A stretch of 64,000 bases of DNA, from assembly GCA_964392775.1 (NCBI GenBank), contig CAYMRD010000006.1, positions 62,001 through 126,000 of the forward strand. The letters run 5' to 3'. The DNA comes from UKL13-3 sp964392775 (GTDB taxonomy: Bacteria; Bacteroidota; Bacteroidia; UKL13-3). Under the pieces are notes generated by a model. The model did not search any database and was not told the origin of the DNA. It worked only from the letters and a program-made list of their open reading frames with translations. Each line of letters opens with the position of its first letter. The stretch's first letter is position 1. Shown piece after piece: positions 42,470 to 50,781 of the stretch. Both the position numbers and the translations under genes were made by a program.

Positions 42470-42732
42470 CCCAACAAAACAATCCTTTACATGGAATCAA
42501 ACTGGAGCAGATGCTCACCGAGTTGGTGGACACCTACTGCTGGGAGTTTCTGGCTGATGAGGTGAATGTAAACTGTTTTAAGAATGATCCGAGTATTAAG
42601 TCGAGCCTGACTTTTTTACGAAAAACACCCTGGGCCCGCACCAAAATTGAAGGGATGTACCTGAAGTTTATTGTGAGAGCGAAGAAGAAGGCGGAAGTTT
42701 TGAAAGTAGGCAAGGAAGAGAAAGATGAGTAG
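42466..42732 (+). CDS. VF530-type DNA-binding protein (DUF2132), 88 aa
   Basis: Family signature NNPLHGIKLEQMLTELVDTY and NCFKNDPSIKSSLTFLRKTP followed by WARTKIEGMYL. VF530 is a small helical protein described as a DNA-binding fold; its biological role is not established. ATG overlaps the LOG stop as ATGA, so the pair is coupled. The tail is lysine-rich (RAKKKAEVLKVGKEEK). Confidence 0.85.
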   Translation: MTQQNNPLHGIKLEQMLTELVDTYCWEFLADEVNVNCFKNDPSIKSSLTFLRKTPWARTKIEGMYLKFIVRAKKKAEVLKVGKEEKDE

Positions 42733-42769
42733 GCAAAAAGAAAGTAGGCAGGCGGCAATTGAGCAGTCG

Positions 42770-42819
42770 CTTCGAGTGAACCTTGGGTGGGTTGTGGGCA
42801 AGCGTTTGTATCGAGAAGT
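42770..42819 (+). repeat. 50-bp interspersed repeat, copy A
   Basis: It begins CTTCGAGTGAACCTTGGGTG and ends GTATCGAGAAGT. The reverse complement of 48408-48457 matches at 44 of 50 positions by hand alignment. Confidence 0.7.
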
Positions 42820-43048
42820 GATTTTGGAAGTCGACAGTTAGACGGTCCGCGGTCGGAAGATTGTCTCGCAGAGGCGCAAAGACAGCAGAGGGAGATGTCT
42901 AAAGTTCAAGAGTTCGCAGAGGACAGGCTGCGCCTCCCAACTATAGCGCCTTTGCGGCTCTGCGTGAAAAAGTCACGCGACTAGGCGGTCCGCAGGAACC
43001 CGCAACCTGCTATCCCGCAACCCTCTATGAACTTTCGATTTTAAAGTC

Positions 43049-43056
43049 TACATTTG
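43049..43056 (+). promoter_or_regulatory. Putative -7 element for the ABC-F gene
   Basis: TACATTTG, an exact TAnnTTTG, 20 nt before the ATG at 43077. ATG instead of TTG occupies the -33 position at 19-nt spacing. Confidence 0.45.
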
Positions 43057-43076
43057 CCGCTCAATTTTTTAACTTA

Positions 43077-44705
43077 ATGATCTCAGTAGGAAATCTTTCG
43101 TTGCGCTACGGCAAGCGTGTATTGTTTGAGGATGTGAATGTAAAATTCTCTTCGGGCAATTGTTATGGAGTGATAGGTGCCAATGGTGCAGGAAAATCAA
43201 CCTTTTTAAAAATCCTTTCGGGCGAAATCGACCCGAGTACGGGTAGTGTTTCCATTACTCCGGGCGAACGGATGAGTGTGCTCAAGCAAAATCACCATGA
43301 GTTTGATGCTTTCCCTGTTTTGCAAACCGTAATCATGGGAAACAAAAAACTTTGGAAGATCATGGAAGAGAAGGATGCTATTTATGCAAAGCCTGATTTT
43401 AATGATGCTGATGGCGAACGTGTAGGAGAGCTTGAGGGATTGTTTGCCGAAATGGAAGGTTGGAATGCCGAAAGTGACGCTGCAGGATTGTTGAGCGACT
43501 TAGGTGTAAAAGAAGAATTACACACTAAACTCATGAGTGAGCTGAGCGGTAAAGAGAAAGTGCGTGTATTGTTGGCGCAGGCCTTATTTGGCAACCCCGA
43601 TATTTTATTGCTGGATGAGCCTACCAATGACCTGGATGTTGAAACTATCGCTTGGTTGGAAAACTTCTTAGCTGATTTTCAAAATACGGTGATTGTGGTA
43701 AGTCACGATCGTCACTTTTTGGATGCTGTATGTACGCATGTGGCCGATATTGATTTCGGAAAAATTCAGTTGTATACGGGTAACTATTCTTTCTGGTACG
43801 AATCGAGCCAGTTGGCGTTGCGCCAACGTTCGGATCAAAACAAGAAAGTAGAAGATAAACGCAAGGAGTTGCAGGATTTTGTGGCCCGCTTTAGTGCCAA
43901 CGCTTCTAAATCGCGTCAGGCAACCAGCCGTAAAAAATTATTGGAAAAACTGGTGGTGGACGAAATTCAACCTTCCACCCGTAAATACCCGGGCATTATT
44001 TTTACCCCAAACCGCGATTGCGGAGATCAGGTATTGCGCGTAGAGGAGCTTTCGAAAAAACTGGACGATGGAACGGTATTGTTCAAGGATATTACCTTCA
44101 CACTGGATAAAGGAGATAAGGTTGCCATTCTGTCAAAAGATCATCTGGCTATTACTTCTTTCTTCCAGATTATAGCCGAAGAAGAAAAAGCAAGTTCAGG
44201 CGAATATATATGGGGACAAACCATCACCCGCTCGTATTTGCCCAACGAAAACCATAAGTTTTTTACAGCCGATTATAATCTGGTGGATTGGTTGCGTCAG
44301 TTCTCAACCGAAAAAGATGAAACCTATATCCGTGGATTTTTGGGTAAGATGTTGTTTAGCGGGGAAGAAGTGTTTAAAAAATCGAATGTACTGAGTGGAG
44401 GCGAAAAGGTACGTTGTATGGTAAGCCGTATGATGCTGACCAATGCCAATTGTTTATTGCTGGATGAACCTACCAATCATCTGGATTTGGAGACCATTGA
44501 GGCATTCAACAATGCATTGAAAGATTGGAAACATATAGCAATCTTCTCTTCGCATGACCATACGTTCACACAAAGTATTGCCAACCGTATTATCGAAATT
44601 ACACCTAATGGAGTAATTGATAAACGGATGACTTATGATGAGTATATTGATGATGAAAGGGTGAAAGAACAACGTGCAGCGTTGTATGGTTCAGTTAGTG
44701 CTTAA
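43077..44705 (+). CDS. ABC-F family ATPase (ribosome-associated type)
   Basis: A 542-residue soluble protein with two ABC domains joined by a helical linker (~residues 245-310), the layout of ABC-F translation factors (EttA, YbiT, Uup). Domain 1: Walker A GANGAGKST, signature LSGKEKVR, Walker B ILLLDEPTNDLD. Domain 2: Walker A position reads ILSKDHLAIT and lacks the GKS/T core, while signature LSGGEKVR and Walker B LLLDEPTNHLD are intact. One composite ATP site is therefore consensus and the other degenerate. No membrane segment. Closest subtype looks YbiT-like. ATG at 43077. Confidence 0.88.
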   Translation: MISVGNLSLRYGKRVLFEDVNVKFSSGNCYGVIGANGAGKSTFLKILSGEIDPSTGSVSITPGERMSVLKQNHHEFDAFPVLQTVIMGNKKLWKIMEEKDAIYAKPDFNDADGERVGELEGLFAEMEGWNAESDAAGLLSDLGVKEELHTKLMSELSGKEKVRVLLAQALFGNPDILLLDEPTNDLDVETIAWLENFLADFQNTVIVVSHDRHFLDAVCTHVADIDFGKIQLYTGNYSFWYESSQLALRQRSDQNKKVEDKRKELQDFVARFSANASKSRQATSRKKLLEKLVVDEIQPSTRKYPGIIFTPNRDCGDQVLRVEELSKKLDDGTVLFKDITFTLDKGDKVAILSKDHLAITSFFQIIAEEEKASSGEYIWGQTITRSYLPNENHKFFTADYNLVDWLRQFSTEKDETYIRGFLGKMLFSGEEVFKKSNVLSGGEKVRCMVSRMMLTNANCLLLDEPTNHLDLETIEAFNNALKDWKHIAIFSSHDHTFTQSIANRIIEITPNGVIDKRMTYDEYIDDERVKEQRAALYGSVSA

Positions 44706-44741
44706 GTTGGTTAAGTAATTAAGTTGATTTATATCGTATAT

Positions 44742-44774
44742 AAAAAAGACGCTTCTTATGGAGCGTCTTTTTTT
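44742..44774. terminator. Bidirectional terminator between ABC-F gene and tRNA-Pro
   Basis: AAAAAAGACGCT (44742-44753), 8-nt loop, AGCGTCTTTTTTT. It ends both the plus-strand gene and the minus-strand tRNA. Confidence 0.85.
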
Positions 44775-44780
44775 GCGTTG

Positions 44781-44854
44781 TCGGAGTGGCGGGATTCGAA
44801 CCCACGACCTCCAGCACCCCATGCTGGCGCGATACCAGGCTACGCTACACCCCG
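44781..44854 (-). tRNA. tRNA-Pro (anticodon GGG)
   Basis: A 74-nt cloverleaf on the minus strand: acceptor CGGGGTG/CACTCCG with discriminator A, D-arm GCG/CGC, anticodon stem CCAGC/GCTGG with loop ATGGGGT (anticodon GGG), T-arm GTGGG-TTCGAAT-CCCGC. CCA is not encoded. Its terminator lies just downstream (44742-44774). Confidence 0.96.
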
Positions 44855-44936
44855 AATTGCTGATGCAAATAAAACACCTTGATTGTAAAATGTCAACTCT
44901 TCGGGTGTTCTGTTTTCATCCCATCCCCCAATCCCT

Positions 44937-44944
44937 TATATTTG
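44937..44944 (+). promoter_or_regulatory. Putative -7 element for mfd
   Basis: TATATTTG followed by CCCC, an exact TAnnTTTG, 21 nt before the TTG start at 44966. Confidence 0.45.
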
Positions 44945-44965
44945 CCCCGACAATTTTTTGTGTAG

Positions 44966-47900
44966 TTGAATTTACAGCAGTTATTAGGCATTTACAGCGA
45001 AAGTGATCGCTTTAAAACCCTTGCAGGAAAGCTTCGAACACCCTCCCCGGTGCGGCTTCACCTGACGGGATTGGTGGGCTCTGCTGATGCCGTTTTAGCC
45101 TCAGCCTTGTACAAAGCACAGCCCAAAACCAACGTATTTGTATTTAATGATACGGACGATGCCCGTTACTTTTTTTCGGATATAGAAAACCTGCTCGAAG
45201 GGAAAACGGTTTTGTTTTTGCCTTCATCTTACCGCAGGCCTTTTCAAATCAGTGCGCCTGATAATACTTTCATATTGGAGCGTGCCGAAGTGCTCAACCG
45301 GCTCAATCAACATTCGGTAAACGGAGAACTGGTGGTAACTACTGCCGAAGCGTTGGCGGAACTGGTGATCACTGAAAAAGACTTGTCGGCTAATACCTAT
45401 GAATTAAAAGTAGGACATCCTTTCGCCCTCGAATTTTTCATCGACTTCCTCACCGAGCATCATTTTGAGCGCAGTGATTTTGTATATGAAGCAGGGCAAT
45501 TCTCTATCCGTGGCGGAATTGTGGATGTATTCTCGTTTAGCAACGATATGCCTTACCGTATTGAGCTCGATGGAGAGATGATTGAAAGCATCCGAACATT
45601 TGACCCCAATACACAGCTTTCGGTGAAAAGGGTAGATCGATTTTTTATCATTCCCAATGTTCAAAAGGATATTGACGGAACCTCTCAGCAAAACTTTTTT
45701 CAGTACCTGCCGGCCGATACAGTATTATGGGTAAAGGACGTGGAGTTTTGTTTGGAGCAAATAAGCAAAGGCAAAGAAAAGGCAGAAACGATTTATGCCC
45801 GATACGAACCTACATCCGAACACGAACCGCTCAAACCTGTGAACCTGATTTATGAACAGGAGTCGGCTATTAAAGAAGCGTTTAAGCGTTACGCAATGGT
45901 TGAGTTCGGAACAAGATTTTTTTACAAGGCAGATGAAAAAATTGTTTTTAATCTTTCTCCCCAACCTGTATTTCATAAAAACTTCAAGCTGCTTATTGGC
46001 AACCTGCGCGATAACCAACGTGATGAATTAACGAACCTTATTTTTTCGGAAAGCAGCAGGCAGATTGAAAGACTGTATACCATTTTTGAGGATCTGGATA
46101 GGGAAGTTACGTTTGACCCGATTTACCACGGTATCTCAAAAGGGTTTATAGATAAGGATTTGAAACTGGCTTGTTATACCGAGCACCAGATCTTTGACCG
46201 TTTTTACCGCGGACATGTGCGCAATGCCTACAGTAAAAGCCGTATCATCACCTTAAAAGAACTGCGCGATTTAAAACCCGGGGATTTTGTAACCCATATT
46301 GACCATGGGGTTGGAAGGTTTGCCGGACTGGAAAAGATGGAAGTGAACGGGCATATTCAGGAAGCTGTACGTTTGGTGTACCGCGATAATGATTTGTTGT
46401 ATGTGAGCATTAATTCCCTGCACAAAATTTCCAAATATGTTGGGAAGGATGGAACGGAACCACGGGTGAATAAACTCGGAAGTGATGCATGGGAAAAACT
46501 CAAAACCAGCACCAAGAAAAAAGTAAAAGATATTGCCCGCGACCTGATAAAGTTATACGCCAAGCGGAAAGCGCAAAAAGGCTTTCAGTTTGCTCCCGAT
46601 AACTATATGCAAGTGGAACTCGAGGCTTCTTTTATGTATGAAGATACGCCCGACCAAAGCAAAGCCACTGCTGATCTGAAAAAAGATATGGAGTCGGATA
46701 ACCCGATGGACAGGCTCGTTTGTGGAGATGTAGGTTTTGGGAAAACAGAGGTTGCTATTCGTGCAGCTTTTAAAGCAGTATGCGATAGCAAGCAGGTTGC
46801 CGTATTGGTTCCTACTACTATTTTGGCTAATCAACATTACCGTACCTTTAAAGAACGTTTAAAAGAATTTCCATGCACAGTTGATTATGTCAACCGTTTC
46901 CGTTCGGCCTCTGAACAAAAAGAAATTTTGAAACGCCTGGCCGAAGGGAAAATTGATATTTTGATTGGTACTCACAAACTGTTGGGCAAAGACATGAAAT
47001 ACAAAGATCTGGGTTTGCTCATTATTGATGAGGAACAAAAATTCGGGGTTGCTGCCAAAGAAAAACTGAAAGCCATCAAAACCAATGTAGATACGCTGAC
47101 GTTAACAGCCACACCGATTCCGCGAACCCTGCATTTTTCATTGATGGGTGCGCGCGATTTGTCCATCATCAATACACCACCTGCCAACCGCCAGCCCGTA
47201 ACCACCGAATTGCATGCGTATAATGATGAGTTGCTGAAGGAGATTGTGATGAACGAAGTAGACAGAGGCGGGCAGGTGTTTATGGTACACCACCGGGTGA
47301 AAGATATTTACGAGATAGCCGACCGGATTATGAAACTCTGTCCGGGTGTAAAAGTAGGTGTTGCCCATGGACAACTAGAAGGCGATAAATTGGAAGATGT
47401 GATGATTAAATTCATCGAGGGCGATTATGATATGCTGGTAGCTACAACCATTATCGAAAGTGGGTTGGACATCCCGAATGCCAATACCATTATCATCAAC
47501 AATGCCCACATGTTCGGGTTGAGTGATATGCATCAGATGCGTGGCCGTGTGGGGCGAACCAACCGCAAAGCCTATTGTTACCTGATGGTTCCGAGCATGC
47601 AAATGCTCACCAATGAAGCCCGCAGACGTTTACAGGCCATCGAAGAATTCAGCGATTTAGGAAGTGGGTTTAATGTGGCGATGCGCGATTTGGATATCCG
47701 CGGTGCGGGAAATTTATTGGGTGGTGAACAAAGTGGTTTCATTTCCGAAATCGGATTTGAGATGTATCATAAGATTCTGGATGAAGCCATTCAGGAACTC
47801 AAGGAAGATGAGTTTGCCGAATTGTTCAAAGAGGAGCAGATGCACAAACTCGAATCGAAGGATTGTACCATTGAAACGGATTTTGAAGCGTTGATTCCCG

Positions 47901-48319
47901 ATGAGTATGTTCGCAGCGTGAGCGAACGGGTAAGTTTATACGGTGAACTCTCGCGGCTGGAAACCGATGCACAGATTGATGATTTCGGCACACAGCTGAC
48001 AGACAGGTTTGGAGCCATGCCTCAGCAGGTGCTCGATTTGTTTGAACTCATTAAGCTGAGAACTGTGGCCAAAAAGATTGGGTTCGAAAAGCTCATTATT
48101 AAAAACGCATCCATGGCTGCTTATTTTCCCGATGAGAAAAAACAAGCCTTTTACCAAAGCGGGCAGTTCAGCAAAATTTTATTATTTGTTCAGCACAACT
48201 CCCAACGCTGCAAGCTCAAACAAACACCTAAAAGTTTAATTCTCGGTATTCAACATGTTTCCGGCATCGCACATGCAAAAGGGGTGTTGGATGATATGTG
48301 GAGGGATGTTGGAGGATAG
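44966..48319 (+). CDS. mfd: Transcription-repair coupling factor Mfd
   Basis: A 1117-residue translocase that displaces stalled RNA polymerase and recruits UvrA. N-terminal UvrB-like module (IRGGIVDVFSFSNDMPYRIE), RNA-polymerase-interacting CarD-like domain (LKPGDFVTHIDHGVGRFAGL), helicase domains with Walker A GDVGFGKTEVAIRAAF, LIIDEEQKFGV, TLTATPIPRTL and TIIESGLDIPNANT, and the TRG region QMRGRVGRTNRKAYCY. C-terminal D7 domain present. The start is TTG at 44966: a stop codon lies directly upstream in frame and no ATG precedes the conserved region. Confidence 0.96.
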   Translation: MNLQQLLGIYSESDRFKTLAGKLRTPSPVRLHLTGLVGSADAVLASALYKAQPKTNVFVFNDTDDARYFFSDIENLLEGKTVLFLPSSYRRPFQISAPDNTFILERAEVLNRLNQHSVNGELVVTTAEALAELVITEKDLSANTYELKVGHPFALEFFIDFLTEHHFERSDFVYEAGQFSIRGGIVDVFSFSNDMPYRIELDGEMIESIRTFDPNTQLSVKRVDRFFIIPNVQKDIDGTSQQNFFQYLPADTVLWVKDVEFCLEQISKGKEKAETIYARYEPTSEHEPLKPVNLIYEQESAIKEAFKRYAMVEFGTRFFYKADEKIVFNLSPQPVFHKNFKLLIGNLRDNQRDELTNLIFSESSRQIERLYTIFEDLDREVTFDPIYHGISKGFIDKDLKLACYTEHQIFDRFYRGHVRNAYSKSRIITLKELRDLKPGDFVTHIDHGVGRFAGLEKMEVNGHIQEAVRLVYRDNDLLYVSINSLHKISKYVGKDGTEPRVNKLGSDAWEKLKTSTKKKVKDIARDLIKLYAKRKAQKGFQFAPDNYMQVELEASFMYEDTPDQSKATADLKKDMESDNPMDRLVCGDVGFGKTEVAIRAAFKAVCDSKQVAVLVPTTILANQHYRTFKERLKEFPCTVDYVNRFRSASEQKEILKRLAEGKIDILIGTHKLLGKDMKYKDLGLLIIDEEQKFGVAAKEKLKAIKTNVDTLTLTATPIPRTLHFSLMGARDLSIINTPPANRQPVTTELHAYNDELLKEIVMNEVDRGGQVFMVHHRVKDIYEIADRIMKLCPGVKVGVAHGQLEGDKLEDVMIKFIEGDYDMLVATTIIESGLDIPNANTIIINNAHMFGLSDMHQMRGRVGRTNRKAYCYLMVPSMQMLTNEARRRLQAIEEFSDLGSGFNVAMRDLDIRGAGNLLGGEQSGFISEIGFEMYHKILDEAIQELKEDEFAELFKEEQMHKLESKDCTIETDFEALIPDEYVRSVSERVSLYGELSRLETDAQIDDFGTQLTDRFGAMPQQVLDLFELIKLRTVAKKIGFEKLIIKNASMAAYFPDEKKQAFYQSGQFSKILLFVQHNSQRCKLKQTPKSLILGIQHVSGIAHAKGVLDDMWRDVGG

Positions 48320-48341
48320 AAGTTAGAAGATGGATGCAGTC

Positions 48342-48460
48342 AGTTCGAGTAGCGGGCACTGGTTTTGCTGAGGGCGTATCGAGAACTTTTTAGTAAACAG
48401 ATACACAACTTCTCGATACAAACGCTCACGCACAATCTACCCAAGGTTTACTCGAAGTGA
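48342..48460. repeat. Imperfect inverted repeat containing the 50-bp repeat, copy B
   Basis: The left half begins TTCGAGTA and ends GTATCGAGAACTT; the right half on the other strand begins TTCGAGTA and ends TGTATCGAGAAGTT, with more divergent sequence between. The right half (48408-48457) is the inverted copy of 42770-42819. It occupies the convergent mfd/cinA spacer and may terminate both. Confidence 0.6.
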
Positions 48461-49702
48461 CTACTCCCCAATCAACACTTTCCTCAACATATCCAATGCC
48501 TGAATGGAACTTCGCTGGATGGTGCGTTCGCGGTGGTCGCCCATGCTGAATTGTTGAGCGATGGTTCCGTTTGGTCCACTCACTGCAATCCAAACAGTAC
48601 CCACCGGTTTTTCGGGAGTGCCTCCATCAGGTCCGGCAATTCCACTTGTGGCTATCGAATATGTTGTATTCAGTTTTGCTTTCACCGCTTCGGCCATTTG
48701 TATCACACATGCTTCACTTACGGCTCCTGCACTTTTTAAAACATCTTCACTTATGCCCAGTTCTTTTGTTTTTACTTCGTTGGCATAACTGATAATGCTG
48801 CCATTATAATAAGCCGAACTTCCGGGAACGGAAGTAATCAAATGCGCAATATACCCTCCGGTGCAACTTTCGGCTGTTGCAAGTGTAGCCCTCTTTGATT
48901 TTAATAAATCACCTATCACCTGTTGCAAGGTTTGATCTTCTTCACCATATATATAATCACCAACCAATGCGTATAAGTTGGTGATGATGGTATTCATTTC
49001 CTGTTGCAACAATGATGCATCTGTGTGATAACCACTAAAGCGAAGCCTTACCATACCTACAGAAGGCAGGTATGCCAGCTTGATATGTTCAGGTAAGTTG
49101 TCTTCGAGTGTTTCGATTTTTTTTGCTAAAAAAGATTCACCAATGGAGCAGGTAAGAATGAGCCGGTGTAAAATGACAGGCAGGTTAAAACGTTGTTTGA
49201 GTTTTGGAATAGCAAGTTCCTCAAACATACTTTTCATTTCAAATGGAACTCCCGGCATACTGATATAGACAGTATCATTTTCGTCAAACCACATTCCGGG
49301 AGCAGTTCCATTTTTATTAAACAACACTTCGCAATTGGAAGGAACCATTGCCTGTTGTGTATTGCTTTCAATCATGGGTAATTTTCTCGTGCTGAAAATA
49401 TGCGTTACCCATTTTAACACTTCTTCATTCAGGATGAGTTTGCTTCCGAAAAAATCAGCCAGGGTTTGTTTGGTGATATCATCTTTAGTTGGTCCAAGCC
49501 CTCCTGTTATGATTACCACATCAGCCCGCTGCGTGGCATCTGCCAAGGCTTTCAGGATGTCATCACGTTGGTCCGATACAGAAGCACGGTGAATAACACG
49601 AATGCCTGCTGCGCTTAATTCTTGTCCAAGCCAAGCCGAATTGGTATCTGTAATTTTTCCAATTAATATTTCATCACCGATGGTTATTATTTCTGCTTTC
49701 AT
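48461..49702 (-). CDS. cinA: CinA family protein (nicotinamide-nucleotide amidase type)
   Basis: Two domains: residues ~1-170 are the MoCF/COG1058 pyrophosphatase-like part (EIITIGDEILIGKITDTNSA, VIITGGLGPTKDDIT), and residues ~250-413 are the CinA/PncC amidase part (LATAESCTGGYIAHLIT, SGIAGPDGGTPEKPVGTVWI). PncC-type domains hydrolyse NMN to nicotinate mononucleotide in NAD salvage; CinA is also induced with competence in some bacteria. ATG at 49702 (MKAEIITIGDE) is chosen over ATG 49714. Confidence 0.94.
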   Translation of the reverse strand: MKAEIITIGDEILIGKITDTNSAWLGQELSAAGIRVIHRASVSDQRDDILKALADATQRADVVIITGGLGPTKDDITKQTLADFFGSKLILNEEVLKWVTHIFSTRKLPMIESNTQQAMVPSNCEVLFNKNGTAPGMWFDENDTVYISMPGVPFEMKSMFEELAIPKLKQRFNLPVILHRLILTCSIGESFLAKKIETLEDNLPEHIKLAYLPSVGMVRLRFSGYHTDASLLQQEMNTIITNLYALVGDYIYGEEDQTLQQVIGDLLKSKRATLATAESCTGGYIAHLITSVPGSSAYYNGSIISYANEVKTKELGISEDVLKSAGAVSEACVIQMAEAVKAKLNTTYSIATSGIAGPDGGTPEKPVGTVWIAVSGPNGTIAQQFSMGDHRERTIQRSSIQALDMLRKVLIGE

Positions 49703-49915
49703 GCTACTGATCATTGCAGTTCAATATAAAACAATTGCAATTAAGATGATGCCGATAATTGACGAGGTGAATTTGAACTTGTTTTTTGAACGTGTATAAA
49801 AAATTATACTCGTTTGTGTTTCTTTTTTTACGAATAGAGTCTTTTGAAAAATTAATTCAATCAAGGAGGTGTTGCATTCTGATTTAAGGAAAATGAAAAT
49901 TGTAATGTCTGAAGA

Positions 49916-49932
49916 TATTAGTAAAATCAATA
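49916..49932 (+). repeat. 17-bp direct repeat, first copy
   Basis: TATTAGTAAAATCAATA, exact second copy at 50060-50076, spaced 144 bp start to start. Confidence 0.55.
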
Positions 49933-50059
49933 CCTGTAAGGTTTTTGAAAATATTATATTACCTATTCCGCAAACTTGATTTGAAAAAGAGAGTTAACTG
50001 ATTGCAACTCAGTTCAAAGAAAATAATCACATTTTTGTTGATTACTGAAACCTTGAAAC

Positions 50060-50076
50060 TATTAGTAAAATCAATA
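50060..50076 (+). repeat. 17-bp direct repeat, second copy
   Basis: Exact copy of 49916-49932, about 73 bp upstream of the promoter of the histone-like gene. Confidence 0.55.
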
Positions 50077-50148
50077 TGTTTCAGTTGTTGGTCACAGTTA
50101 TCAACAGTCGGATGTTGCAATTATTTTGCCCTGATAATGAACTAGTAC

Positions 50149-50178
50149 TTGAATTTTTTAAACACTCTTTTAACTTTG
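50149..50178 (+). promoter_or_regulatory. Consensus Bacteroidota promoter of the histone-like gene
   Basis: TTG (50149-50151), 19 nt, TAACTTTG (50171-50178): both elements and the spacing match the Bacteroidota TTG/TAnnTTTG consensus. Leader of about 25 nt to the ATG at 50208. Confidence 0.65.
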
Positions 50179-50207
50179 TTATCGTAATCAATCAAATCTT
50201 TAAAAAC

Positions 50208-50519
50208 ATGGCAACTAAAAAAACAACAAAAAAAGCAGCTCCGACTAAGTCAGCTGCTCCTAAAAAGGCTGCTGCTAAGAAAGCCGCTCCTAAAAAGGCC
50301 GCTGCTAAGAAAGCTGCACCCAAAAAAGCTGCACCCAAAAAAGCTGCTGCTAAGAAAGCCGCTCCTAAAAAAGTTGCTAAGAAAGCTGCTCCTAAAAAGG
50401 CCGCTGCTAAGAAAGCTGCTCCTAAAAAGGCTGCTGCTAAGAAAGCCGCTCCTAAAAAAGCTGCTAAGAAAGCTGCTCCTAAAAAGGCCGCTAAGAAAGC
50501 CGCTCCCAAAAAGAAGTAA
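50208..50519 (+). CDS. Histone H1-like lysine/alanine/proline repeat protein
   Basis: A 103-residue protein made almost only of K, A and P: MATKKTTKKAAPTKSAAPKK followed by tandem units KKAAPKKAAA or KKAAPKKA. This composition matches eukaryotic histone H1 tails and bacterial H1-like/HC2-type nucleoid proteins, expected to bind DNA without sequence specificity. The frame is open to 50076, but ATG at 50208 fits both composition and promoter. The internal DNA repeat makes length changes by slippage likely. Followed by an excellent terminator. Confidence 0.85.
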   Translation: MATKKTTKKAAPTKSAAPKKAAAKKAAPKKAAAKKAAPKKAAPKKAAAKKAAPKKVAKKAAPKKAAAKKAAPKKAAAKKAAPKKAAKKAAPKKAAKKAAPKKK

Positions 50520-50541
50520 TCAGCTTTTAGAAACCTCTTTT

Positions 50542-50580
50542 AAAAGTCCTGCATTTACTTGTGCAGGACTTTTGTTTTTA
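50542..50580 (+). terminator. Intrinsic terminator after the histone-like gene
   Basis: AAAAGTCCTGCA (50542-50553), 8-nt loop, TGCAGGACTTTT (50562-50573) then GTTTTT. Confidence 0.85.
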
Positions 50581-50591
50581 AATCAGATTCC

Positions 50592-50780
50592 ATGAAAAAG
50601 ATTACATCATACATTATCGGAATATTACTCTTGATAGGGTTGGTATCATGCAAGCCTAAAAAGTGTGGCAATTTTGCCGATCCCCGAAACAACTATCATG
50701 CTAAATATGATAAAAAGGGACTGGTAAAAAGCAAAAACAAAAGCAGGTCTGCCCGCTCGTCATGGAACAATCGTTATTAA
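50592..50780 (+). CDS. Small lipoprotein, 62 aa
   Basis: MKKITSYIIGILLLIGLVSC is a lipoprotein signal with C20, followed by KPKKCGNFADPRNNYHAKYD and a basic, serine-rich tail (KSKNKSRSARSSWNNRY). No family recognised; small basic lipoproteins of this kind are common in Bacteroidota. The stop is 1 nt before the next GTG start, so it is probably cotranscribed with 50782. Confidence 0.65.
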   Translation: MKKITSYIIGILLLIGLVSCKPKKCGNFADPRNNYHAKYDKKGLVKSKNKSRSARSSWNNRY

Positions 50781-50781
50781 C

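Larger units (their letters stand above)
42733..43076. other. Repeat-filled spacer before the ABC-F gene
   Basis: No gene was found in 344 bp. It holds a 19-bp repeat (42732-42750, exact copy at 21923), a 50-bp repeat (42770-42819, inverted copy at 48408), a CTGCGCCTCCCAACT/TTTGCGGCTCTGCGTGAA block (42928-42968, related block at 63879-63916), and a -7 element at 43049. Confidence 0.75.
49703..50207. other. AT-rich spacer with direct repeats before the histone-like gene
   Basis: About 500 bp without a credible gene; short open frames here lack any recognisable feature. It contains a 17-bp exact direct repeat TATTAGTAAAATCAATA at 49916-49932 and 50060-50076, and a strong promoter match at 50149-50178. 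Confidence 0.6.

Noticed and set aside
42787..42984. A 65-aa plus-strand frame before the ABC-F gene
   Set aside because: It consists of interspersed repeat sequence and has no recognisable protein feature.
49721..49930. A 69-aa minus-strand frame upstream of cinA
   Set aside because: Low-complexity AT-rich translation with no signal, domain or promoter; treated as spacer.
50192..50509. A 105-aa minus-strand frame rich in GAAFLAAFLG over the histone-like gene
   Set aside because: It is the mirror of a K/A/P repeat gene. The repetitive hydrophobic product has no start context or promoter, and the plus-strand frame has both promoter and terminator.
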